Source of the DNA: JAGMXM01 sp964458325
Lineage (GTDB): Bacteria > Verrucomicrobiota > Verrucomicrobiia > Limisphaerales > UBA1319
Assembly (NCBI GenBank): GCA_964458325.1
Contig: CAYWIM010000104.1
Coordinates: forward strand, 1-14,055
Length of the DNA: 14,055 nt
Direction: 5' to 3'
In this document: piece after piece, positions 1 through 6,800 of the stretch
Layout: each line of letters begins with the position of its first letter
Numbering within the stretch: position 1 is the stretch's first letter
Made by a program: the position numbers and the translations under genes
The notes under the pieces: model-generated
The model's input: only the letters and a program-made list of their open reading frames with translations
Database searches by the model: none
Told to the model about the DNA's origin: nothing

Positions 1-209
1 CCTACCTTGCAAGCCGAAAGCCGAAAGGTAGGGCGGCCACTCCGTGGACGCCGCCAGCCCACCCTTTTGGCTTGTCGCACCCGCTGCCCTTGCCTACCCT
101 CCCTGCCAGAATGTCCCAACGCTTCTTTGGATGCCGAACCGCCGACCCGCAAACGCGGCCGTGCGCGGCCATCGCCAATCCGGCCGGAGCGATCGAGCAT
201 GTTTTATCC
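1..209. other. Non-coding upstream region of the secreted multidomain gene
   Basis: No convincing gene lies here. The short open frames have no recognisable protein similarity and overlap one another in several frames. The stretch holds the hairpin element listed separately, a tandem GCCGAAA pair (about 13-26), and CCTACC at 1-6 and 93-98 facing GGTAGG at 27-32. No clear promoter for the gene starting at 210 was recognised; a GGAG at 186-189 is about 20 nt from the start, too far for an ideal ribosome binding site. Confidence 0.6.
27..55. repeat. GC-rich hairpin element, possible dispersed intergenic repeat
   Basis: GGCGGC (32-37) faces GCCGCC (50-55). Inside, CAC (38-40) faces GTG (44-46) around a TCC loop, with a 3-nt bulge (47-49) on the 3' side. 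The element follows GGTAGG (27-32). The wording 'GGTAGGGCGGC-CACTCCGTG-G..GCCGCC' resembles short intergenic palindromes I remember from verrucomicrobial genomes. Only one copy is visible here, so its repeated nature is inference. Confidence 0.4.
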
Positions 210-2888
210 ATGAGAACCTTCCCTGCCGGTTTTCGGGCCTTGATCGCAGTCCTCGCCCTTGCCAGCTCATTCGCGGCGCGGTCCGCCATATTCCCCGGGC
301 GCGACTGGGTCCGGCGAACCCCGGTGATGGTGGGGATGGATGTCGCCCGGCTCGACGAGGTGCGGACCTATCTGGGCGGGCGCGGGTGCATCGTGCGCTA
401 CGGGTGCCTGGCGTATACATGGGGCAACTACACGGCTCGAGGCGATGTCGCCTCGGCTGCCAAGCCCTGGTATTCGACGCTCCTTTTCAAGGCGATCGAA
501 GAGGGCCTGCTGCCAGGCCTGGACACCGCCGCGGTCGAGTTCGAGCCGCGCCTGGGATCGATCAATGCCGCGCTGGGTTTCAAGGACACCAATATCACGT
601 TCCGCCATTTCGCAAACCAGGTCTCCTGCTATGGGGTCCGGGAGAGCCCGGGGGCCGCATACGATTACAACGACTGGCAGATGGCGCTGTTTTGGGACAC
701 GCTGTTTCTCGGGGTCTATGGCGCCACGTATGCAACCGTCGATGCCGCAGTGCTGCACCCCCGGCTGACCGACATCCTCCAGTGCCAGGACAACCCGACG
801 TTCATGGCCTTTGGCACGTCGGATCGGCCGGGGCGACTGGGAGTGTCCCCCCGCGATTTCGCACGGCTCGGCCTGCTCTACCTCCACCGCGGCAATTGGA
901 ATGGAACCCAGGTCCTGAGCCAGGCCCATGCCACGCTCGCCGTCTCGAGCCCGATCCCCCTTTCGATCCCCCGCACCGCAGGCCAGCCCTCCGAGATGAT
1001 CCCCGGCCAGCGCACGATCGGATCGACTCTGGTTCCGGACAACCAGACCGATCATGACGGCGGCTACAGCTGGCTGTGGTGGGTTAATGGCGTCCGGCGC
1101 AACGGCGATCGAAAATGGCCCGATGCGCCTCCCGACGTTTACGCTTGTCTTGGCCACAGCAACGGCAAGCGCGGCATGGCCGTCATGCCTTCCCAGCAAA
1201 TCGTGATCGCCTGGAACGACACGACACTCGATACCCGCCCCTCGGATCCGCACCCGCTCAACTATGTCTTCAAGGCCCTCATGGCGGGCGTCGTCAAGAC
1301 GAACCAGGCCCCGCGGGTCGAGGCCGGCTCCGACCTGGTCACTGCGGTCGACACGGTCGTGCTCGATGGCACGGTCAGCGACGACGGCCTGCCCGGAGGC
1401 GGCTTGCTCATCGACTGGGCCGCGGTCAGCGGGCCTGGATGGGTCACCTTCACCAACTCGGCCGTCGCGGACACCGCCGCCCGCTTCGGCGTTCCGGGCG
1501 ACTACCGGCTGCGCCTGCGCGCCGACGACGGCGATCGGGCCGCCGAGGACGAAATCCGGGTGCGCTACGCGCCGCCCGCACCCATGGCCGGCCAGATCAT
1601 CGTCGACCCGGCTCATCCCAACCGGCTGGCCTACCGCGACACCTATGTCCAGGGACGGCTCCAGCCGTGCTTCTTCGCCGGACCGGGCGATCCCGAGGAT
1701 TTCTTCTACAACAACACGTCCGAGAACCTCGCGCTGCTCAAGTCGCGCCAGGCCCGGTGCACCTATATCACCGCCTACCTCGCCGATTTCGGAGGCGGCA
1801 GCCCGGGGTCGGGAGCCGCGCTCGATGCCACGCTCGAGACGTGGGAAACGTATATGGCCGAGATGGAAAATGCAGGCATCATCACGGTGTTCTTCTTTCT
1901 GGACGACAGCAAACGGTTGCCTGCCGATTGGGAAACCGCGGTCGACAAGATCGTCAACCGGTTCGAGCACCACAAGCTTCTGATCTGGTCGGTGGCGGAG
2001 GAATACGGCGAGGTCCTCACGCCCGCCACGGTCTCGGCCATCGCCCAGCGGATCCAGGCTGCCGATGACCACGATCACGTCATCGGCGTCCACCAGAACA
2101 GCGGCACCCGGTTCGATTTCAACAGCGATCCCCGCCTGGCCATGTTCCTCATTCAATACAACGCATCCGATGCGGACGCCATTCATCGCGGCCTTCTCGA
2201 TGCCGTTGCGGACACTCAAGGCCAAAAGGTCCTCAACCTCGCCGAGGTCGCCAGCCACGCGCAGCAGGACCGCGCCACCGCGCGGCAATGGAGCTGGGCA
2301 GCCGCCATGGGCGGCGTCAGCGCGGTCCAGGTGTTCGACATGGGGCGCGCCTCGGATGATCCCGCCCAGAACGACCCTGGCAAGTACGAGGACTGTGCCA
2401 TCCTCAACCGTTTTATGGAGCAGGCCGCGCTGCTGAACTCGATGTCGCCGCGCGACGACCTGGCCCACGGCGCCACTCGATGGGTGATGGCCGATCCCGG
2501 CACGGCTTATATCGCCTATGCCACAAGCCCTGGCCCGATGGGCATCCGGGAGATGACAGCCGGCGCCTATCTGTTCCGCTGGCTTGATATCCCCAGCGGG
2601 ACCATCATCGAGGAGGCCTCCGTGGCGGTCCCCGCCGGCGACTGCGCCTGGAGCCGGCCCTCCACCATCGGCGACGAGGCCGCCCTCTATGTCGTCAACC
2701 TCCGCGATCTCGTCCAGTTCAGCCTGCGCATCGGACGGGAAGATGGCGAGGCGATCGTCGCCTGGGAGACAGGCACCCTGGTCGCCTCCGCGGCCATCCA
2801 GGGCCCTTATGAGCCCGTCACCGTCATCAGCCCCTATGTCATCGAGATGAGCGACAGCACCCGGTTCTATCGGGTTCGATTTCCTTAA
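210..2888 (+). CDS. Secreted multidomain protein: serine beta-lactamase-fold hydrolase + PKD-like domain + glycosidase-like barrel
   Basis: 892 residues. The ATG at 210 was chosen because it directly begins a signal peptide (positive MRTFPAGFR, hydrophobic 10-21, likely cut near ARSA 23-26); the longer frame from 72 lacks one. Residues 30-360 look like a class C beta-lactamase/esterase-fold domain: SAAK (82-85) as SxxK with candidate nucleophile Ser82, YND (153-155) as the second motif, and GHSNGKRG (315-322) in the HxG/KTG region. Residues 364-454 match a PKD/K319-like beta-sandwich (NQAPRVEAG, VLDGTVSDDGLP). Residues 462-750 look like a clan GH-A-type TIM barrel, with Glu597/Glu598 in WSVAEE and Glu679 in NLAEV as candidate catalytic acids. 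The C-terminus (750-892) is beta-rich and ends in a tail (IQGPYE...SPY...FYRVRFP) common in secreted verrucomicrobial proteins. The substrate is unknown. The gene assignment is sure; the barrel's family is not. Confidence 0.9.
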   Translation: MRTFPAGFRALIAVLALASSFAARSAIFPGRDWVRRTPVMVGMDVARLDEVRTYLGGRGCIVRYGCLAYTWGNYTARGDVASAAKPWYSTLLFKAIEEGLLPGLDTAAVEFEPRLGSINAALGFKDTNITFRHFANQVSCYGVRESPGAAYDYNDWQMALFWDTLFLGVYGATYATVDAAVLHPRLTDILQCQDNPTFMAFGTSDRPGRLGVSPRDFARLGLLYLHRGNWNGTQVLSQAHATLAVSSPIPLSIPRTAGQPSEMIPGQRTIGSTLVPDNQTDHDGGYSWLWWVNGVRRNGDRKWPDAPPDVYACLGHSNGKRGMAVMPSQQIVIAWNDTTLDTRPSDPHPLNYVFKALMAGVVKTNQAPRVEAGSDLVTAVDTVVLDGTVSDDGLPGGGLLIDWAAVSGPGWVTFTNSAVADTAARFGVPGDYRLRLRADDGDRAAEDEIRVRYAPPAPMAGQIIVDPAHPNRLAYRDTYVQGRLQPCFFAGPGDPEDFFYNNTSENLALLKSRQARCTYITAYLADFGGGSPGSGAALDATLETWETYMAEMENAGIITVFFFLDDSKRLPADWETAVDKIVNRFEHHKLLIWSVAEEYGEVLTPATVSAIAQRIQAADDHDHVIGVHQNSGTRFDFNSDPRLAMFLIQYNASDADAIHRGLLDAVADTQGQKVLNLAEVASHAQQDRATARQWSWAAAMGGVSAVQVFDMGRASDDPAQNDPGKYEDCAILNRFMEQAALLNSMSPRDDLAHGATRWVMADPGTAYIAYATSPGPMGIREMTAGAYLFRWLDIPSGTIIEEASVAVPAGDCAWSRPSTIGDEAALYVVNLRDLVQFSLRIGREDGEAIVAWETGTLVASAAIQGPYEPVTVISPYVIEMSDSTRFYRVRFP

Positions 2889-2934
2889 AAACTAAGGTTC
2901 GACACAGCCGGCAGATCTGACAAATTGATTGGTC
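2889..2934. other. Short spacer between secreted protein and FAD oxidoreductase
   Basis: 46 nt. No terminator hairpin, no convincing promoter and no Shine-Dalgarno site before the ATG at 2935. The two genes may be co-transcribed, but nothing here proves it. Confidence 0.5.
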
Positions 2935-4305
2935 ATGAAACAGCTCATGACGCGCCGGCAGCTGCTGCGGCTGTTGGCGGCCGCCGGCCTCGGGCCGGCC
3001 ATCGCGCGGCGCACTGTCGCCGATCCGGCCCCGCCCGCTGCTGCGAAGCCCAAGATCGCCGAGAACCAGCTTGCTCCGCTCTCGAATCGCACGCGTTATC
3101 CCGCGGTCCTGCAGGACGGGCGGGTGATCCAGCCGGAGCGGCCGCTGGCCGTCATCGAGGAGACCGAGGTCCTCGTGGTCGGAGGGGGGCCAGCCGGCTT
3201 CGCCGCCGCTGTGGCGGCCGCGCGCGCCGGAGCGCGGACCACGCTGGTGGAGCGCTACGGCTACTTTGGGGGCCAGTGGACCGGCGGTCTCGTCCTGCTG
3301 GTCATCAGCTCCCACGCACGCGAGGACGGCCGGCTTGTCAGGGTGCTGCGGGGCGTGGGCGGCGAGCTCCTCGATCGCCTGTCGAAAATCGACGGCGCCA
3401 TCGTCCACCATCAGCCCGACCAGTTCAATCCCACCACCGATCCTGAAGCCACCAAGTTCATGATGGACGAGATGATCCGCGAGGCCGGGGTGAAGGTCCT
3501 CCTCCACTGCTGGGTCGCCGACGTCGTCATGGACGGCCCGGTGGTGCGCGGTGTCGTGTTCGAAAGCAAGGCCGGGCGGCAGGCCATCCTGGCCCGCGTC
3601 GTTGTCGACGCCACGGGGGACGGCGACGTGTTCGCCGCCGCCGGCGCCGAGCATGAGCAGCGGTTCCACGCCATCGGGCTCGTCCATCGCCTGGGCAACA
3701 CCGACCGCGCCAACCGCGAATCGCTTCAGGCAAACGGCGTCAAGTCCCTCGGCTCGATCGAGCCGCTGCCCGCCGTGAAATGGGTCAACCTGCGCGGCCC
3801 CAGCACCGATTGCCTCGATATCGCCGAGCTTACGCGCCTGGAGATGGAGCATCGCCGCAGCATCTGGCTTCGCACCCAGCAGCTCCGCCAGAAGCCCGGC
3901 GGCGAGCCCCTCTTCCTCCTCCAGACCGCCCCGCAGCTGGGCGTCCGGATCTCCCGTCTTCTCGCCGGTGTTCAGCAGCTCACCTACGAAGAGGCCCGCC
4001 AAGGCCGGTCCTTCCCCAACACCATCGCCGTCGGAGGCGCCCAAAACGCCCACCACCGCGGCTGGCCGATCCCGTATGGCGTCCTGATCCCTCGATCCCT
4101 CGATCAGGTCATCGCTGCCGGCCGCTGCATCTGCGTCGATGAAAAACTCATCGAGGACATGCGCCTGCTGGCGTCGTGCCTGACGACCGGACACGCCGCC
4201 GGCGCAGCCGCCGCCCTCGCCGTGAAAGCCGGATGCCGCCCGCGCGAGGTCGACATTGCCCAGCTCCAGCAGTTGCTCCTCCGGCAGGGCGCATACCTCG
4301 GCTGA
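2935..4305 (+). CDS. FAD-dependent oxidoreductase (FAD_oxidored family) with Tat-like leader
   Basis: 456 residues from ATG 2935; an in-frame TTG at 2929 is less likely. The N-terminus has RRQLLRLLAAAGLGPAIA (7-24), an Arg-Arg pair before a hydrophobic stretch, which suggests Tat export of a folded flavoprotein, although the consensus is imperfect. A Rossmann dinucleotide-binding motif follows: EVLVVGGGPAGFAAA (78-92) ending in the ribose-binding acid LVER (104-107), then YGYFGGQWTGG. A second FAD segment, DATGDGD, occurs mid-protein. The C-terminal CICVDEKLIEDMR and TTGHAAGAAAALA are typical of the PF12831-type family. Members are flavoproteins of mostly unknown substrate, frequent in PVC bacteria. 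Only 16 nt separate it from the iron-sulfur membrane protein downstream, so that protein is a plausible electron partner. The family is well supported; the substrate is not known. Confidence 0.9.
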   Translation: MKQLMTRRQLLRLLAAAGLGPAIARRTVADPAPPAAAKPKIAENQLAPLSNRTRYPAVLQDGRVIQPERPLAVIEETEVLVVGGGPAGFAAAVAAARAGARTTLVERYGYFGGQWTGGLVLLVISSHAREDGRLVRVLRGVGGELLDRLSKIDGAIVHHQPDQFNPTTDPEATKFMMDEMIREAGVKVLLHCWVADVVMDGPVVRGVVFESKAGRQAILARVVVDATGDGDVFAAAGAEHEQRFHAIGLVHRLGNTDRANRESLQANGVKSLGSIEPLPAVKWVNLRGPSTDCLDIAELTRLEMEHRRSIWLRTQQLRQKPGGEPLFLLQTAPQLGVRISRLLAGVQQLTYEEARQGRSFPNTIAVGGAQNAHHRGWPIPYGVLIPRSLDQVIAAGRCICVDEKLIEDMRLLASCLTTGHAAGAAAALAVKAGCRPREVDIAQLQQLLLRQGAYLG

Positions 4306-4321
4306 CACCTCGAACCTGCGG

Positions 4322-5599
4322 ATGCTCACGCGGACCGGGATCCGGATCGGCCAGAAGCGCGCCTCGCTCTTGAGCCGCTGCCTTGTGCTGGCGGTTGCGG
4401 TCGTCCTGGCGTGGCCGATCCGGTCGGTTACATGGACATCGGTCCTGTTGCCGGCTCTGAGCCCGTTCCTCATCCTTGGCTCCGTGCTGGCGGCGCGGGA
4501 TGCAAGCTGGATCGCCCTCCTCGCCGTGCCGGTCCTGGCCCTCGGGCTGGATCATTCCCGGTGGTTTTGCCGATACGGATGCCCGGTCGGTTTGCTGCAG
4601 GAATCGATTCGGCGCTGCCCGAAATCCAGGCCGGCCTCGATCCGGCGATGGCCGCGTCTGGGCCCCTGGCTGGTGGTGATGACGTTCGCCGGAGCCGTTC
4701 TTGGCTATCCGCTTTTCCTGTGGCTGGATCCGCTGGCCATCTTCAACGGATTCTGGAATGCCGGCCGGCAGCCGTGGTCGGTCCCGAGCGTCGCGGCTGG
4801 CCTGGGCCTGCCGCTGCTCCTGCTCCTCGAGCTGCTGCTGCCCCGGCTCTGGTGCCATCGCATCTGCCCGCTGGGCGCCATGCAGGATGGGCTGGCCATC
4901 GCGGGCCGCCAGATCCGCCGCGCCGTTCACGGCAGTCCCGCGGATCGGCAGCCGCCTTCCGACGGCGGCCGGTTCCCGCGGGCCCGACGCCGGTTCATTG
5001 CCGCCTGCGCCGGGCTCGCCGGCGCCGGTTTGATGCGGCATGTCTATGCCCGCCCATCCGCGCCCCCGCTTCGGCCTCCCGGCGCCGTCGAAGAAACCCG
5101 TTTCATCGGCCTCTGTGTCCGATGCGGCAATTGCGCTCAGGTGTGCCCTTCGAACATTATCCGGCCCGACCTCGGATCGAGCGGTTGGGCGGGTTTCCTG
5201 ACGCCTGTCCTCGGCTTCGATGAAGATTACTGCCGTGAGGATTGCCGCCGGTGCCACCAGGTCTGCCCCAGCGGCGCGATCGCACGCCTCTCGATCGAGG
5301 AAAAGCGCTGTCGAGTGATCGGGCTGGCCGAGGTCAGCCTCGATGCCTGCCTCCTGGCGCAAGGCCGCGAATGCACCGCCTGCTTCCGGCGATGCCCTTT
5401 CGACGCCCTCGAGATGCACAGTCCCGACGGCGGATTCTCGAACCAGCCGCGCGTCGACCCGGCCAAGTGCAACGGCTGCGGCGCCTGCGAGGCCGCATGT
5501 CCTGTCCGACCCGGGCGCGCCATTCAGGTGATCCTGCCGCCGTCAGCGCTCAACCAATCGGTCTACGACCATAGCAGTGGCACAGCCCTGCGCGGTTGA
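4322..5599 (+). CDS. Membrane polyferredoxin: NapH-like and NapG-like halves in one protein
   Basis: 425 residues from ATG 4322. A frame from 4256 would overlap the previous gene by 50 nt and add only a Ser-rich stretch. Residues 20-175 carry several hydrophobic membrane segments. They include the NapH/4Fe-4S_12 type CxxxCP motifs: C83/C87 (WFCRYGCP) and C178/C182 (WCHRICP). A short linker leads to RRRFIAACAGLAGAG (222-236), which resembles an internal twin-arginine signal as found at the start of NapG. Ferredoxin clusters follow: C265-C268-C271-C275P, C304-C308-C311-C315P, C351-C354-C358P with a possible extra C343, and C383-C386-C389-C393P, so up to four [4Fe-4S] sites. Likely role: electron transfer between the quinone pool and a periplasmic partner, plausibly the FAD enzyme upstream. 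No nitrate reductase genes are nearby, so it should not be named napH or napG. Confidence 0.88.
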   Translation: MLTRTGIRIGQKRASLLSRCLVLAVAVVLAWPIRSVTWTSVLLPALSPFLILGSVLAARDASWIALLAVPVLALGLDHSRWFCRYGCPVGLLQESIRRCPKSRPASIRRWPRLGPWLVVMTFAGAVLGYPLFLWLDPLAIFNGFWNAGRQPWSVPSVAAGLGLPLLLLLELLLPRLWCHRICPLGAMQDGLAIAGRQIRRAVHGSPADRQPPSDGGRFPRARRRFIAACAGLAGAGLMRHVYARPSAPPLRPPGAVEETRFIGLCVRCGNCAQVCPSNIIRPDLGSSGWAGFLTPVLGFDEDYCREDCRRCHQVCPSGAIARLSIEEKRCRVIGLAEVSLDACLLAQGRECTACFRRCPFDALEMHSPDGGFSNQPRVDPAKCNGCGACEAACPVRPGRAIQVILPPSALNQSVYDHSSGTALRG

Positions 5600-5684
5600 C
5601 GGATGCCGACGAACCCGGCAACAATGCAGACGTTCCGGCGGCCGTCCGCCGCGCGCCGGTGCCGTCCATGTCGGCACGCGGGCT
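5584..5684 (+). promoter_or_regulatory. Candidate SAM riboswitch (SAM-I/SAM-IV clan) in the metF leader
   Basis: The gap before metF carries the clan's hallmark core: GAACCCGGCAAC (5611-5622) and GGTGCC (5658-5663), which would form the base of P3 (GGC 5617-5619 with GCC 5661-5663) around a G+C-rich hairpin. Upstream, GGTT (5594-5597) pairs with AACC (5612-5615), and CGG (5600-5602) with CCG (5606-5608), giving a P2-like arm. AGCCC-T-GC (5584-5591) pairs with GCGGGCT (5678-5684) as P1. GGAT (5602-5605 region) could pair with GTCC (5664-5667) as a pseudoknot. AGCC (5698-5701) could compete for the P1 3' strand, a possible switch. The P2 loop is unusually small and no full k-turn is evident, so this is a divergent or variant member at best. 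The 5' strand overlaps the end of the upstream coding region. Gene context (methionine/SAM cycle) fits. Confidence 0.55.
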
Positions 5685-5710
5685 CAGGAAAAAGCGAAGC
5701 CAGCGGTTTC

Positions 5711-6637
5711 ATGAACATTGCCGATCTATACCGAAAGAGACATCCTGTCCTGTCCTTCGAGGTGTTTCCTCCGAAACCGGACACCCCGATCGAAAGCCTC
5801 TACGCCACGATCGAGAATCTGCGTGAGCTGGATCCCTCATTCATCAGCGTCACCTATGGCGCCGGCGGCGCCCAAAAGGGCCGCACAGTCGAGATCGCAT
5901 CCAGGATCCGGCATGATTTCGGGCTCGAATCCATGGCTCATCTCACGTGTGTCGGCCACTCAAGGTCAGAAATCGGCCGGATCCTCGAGGATCTGCAGGC
6001 GCGCCGGATCGACAACATCCTGGCGTTGCGAGGGGATCCTCCCCAGGGCCAGCCGGACTTCGATTTCAGCCAAGGCGATTTCACCCGGGCATCCGAGCTG
6101 ATCCGTTTCATTCGCCAGCGCCACTCGTTCTGCATCGGCGCGGCCTGCTACCCCGAAGGGCACCGCGCCTGCCCGCGCATCGCCCAGGACTGGCGCAACC
6201 TCAAGACCAAGGTCGACGCCGGCGTGGATTTTCTGATCACCCAGCTCTTCTTCGACAACCGGATCTTCTATCATTTTCTCGAGAGCGCGCGCGGCCTCGG
6301 CATCGCATGCCCCATCATTCCGGGCATCATGCCGATCTTCAACGCGCGGCAGATCAAACGGATCGTCAGCCTGTGTGGCGCTTCGATGCCGGCCGACCTC
6401 CTGATCATGATGGACGAGTATGAGGATCGGCCCGAGGATCTCCGGCGGGCCGGGATCGATTACGCCGTCCGCCAGATCCGGGATCTGCTGGACAACGGCG
6501 TCGAGGGCATCCATCTCGAACCGATGAACAAGCCCGACCTGGCCCGGGAGATCCTGGCGGGAGTCGGCTGGCCTATCCGGCCTGCAGGCCGGCCCGGATC
6601 CGCCCCGGAGGAGCCGGCCCGATCCCCATCCGATTAG
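5711..6637 (+). CDS. metF: Methylenetetrahydrofolate reductase
   Basis: 308 residues; reduces 5,10-methylene-THF to 5-methyl-THF with FAD, supplying the methyl group for methionine synthesis in the cytoplasm. Family motifs appear in order: SFEVFPPK (15-22, Glu17 matching the catalytic Glu of E. coli MetF), SVTYGAGG (46-53), HLTCVGHS (77-84), LRGDPP (106-111, Asp109), AACYPEGH (144-151), KVDAGVDFLITQLFFDN (167-183) and PIIPGIMPI (201-209). Length is close to the roughly 296 residues of the E. coli enzyme, plus a Pro/Ala-rich tail of about 18 residues. The ATG at 5711 is preferred because FEVFPPK sits where the family expects; the in-frame ATG at 5603 falls inside the putative riboswitch and adds an Arg-rich, non-homologous stretch. 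AGGA at 5686-5689 is far from the start. Regulation by SAM through the leader is likely if the riboswitch is real. Confidence 0.95.
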   Translation: MNIADLYRKRHPVLSFEVFPPKPDTPIESLYATIENLRELDPSFISVTYGAGGAQKGRTVEIASRIRHDFGLESMAHLTCVGHSRSEIGRILEDLQARRIDNILALRGDPPQGQPDFDFSQGDFTRASELIRFIRQRHSFCIGAACYPEGHRACPRIAQDWRNLKTKVDAGVDFLITQLFFDNRIFYHFLESARGLGIACPIIPGIMPIFNARQIKRIVSLCGASMPADLLIMMDEYEDRPEDLRRAGIDYAVRQIRDLLDNGVEGIHLEPMNKPDLAREILAGVGWPIRPAGRPGSAPEEPARSPSD

Positions 6638-6800
6638 TGCTTGTGCCGCGCCCCCATCTGGTTTTTATTCGGCGGGTGCCCCTGGCGGGCAGGGTGGCGG
6701 CAGCGGTCCGCTCATGCCCGATGCCCGGTGGATCCTGGGCGGGAAGCGATTGACAAGCGGAAGCCCGGCGGCTCCCCGCGCAACTGAAGATAGGTGACGC
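6638..6800. other. Intergenic region between metF and malic enzyme
   Basis: 163 nt. It contains a small hairpin with one bulge (GCCCGG 6723-6728 facing CCTGGGC 6734-6740) and a TTGACA at 6750-6755 that has no matching -10 at normal spacing. No clear intrinsic terminator, RNA gene or open frame was recognised. Confidence 0.5.
6792..6797 (+). promoter_or_regulatory. Ribosome binding site of malic enzyme
   Basis: AGGTGA matches the 3' part of the anti-Shine-Dalgarno complement and lies 3 nt before the ATG at 6801. It supports that start, and stands out because most genes in this window have no such site. Confidence 0.6.

Noticed and set aside
267..2468. A 733-codon open frame on the minus strand opposite the secreted multidomain gene
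   Set aside because: No motifs or sensible start; the plus strand has a signal peptide, hydrolase motifs and a family tail. The length is a by-product of high GC.
4148..5419. A 423-codon open frame on the minus strand opposite the iron-sulfur protein
   Set aside because: The plus-strand frame has regularly spaced cysteine motifs; the minus frame is Gln/Arg/Ala-rich with no domain signal.
5603..5710. An upstream in-frame ATG that would lengthen MetF by 36 residues
   Set aside because: The added stretch is Arg/Pro-rich, not like any MetF N-terminus, and falls in the structured leader.
6750..6755. A perfect TTGACA before the malic enzyme gene
   Set aside because: No -10-like hexamer at 15-19 nt; the expected position is G+C-rich, so it is probably a chance match.
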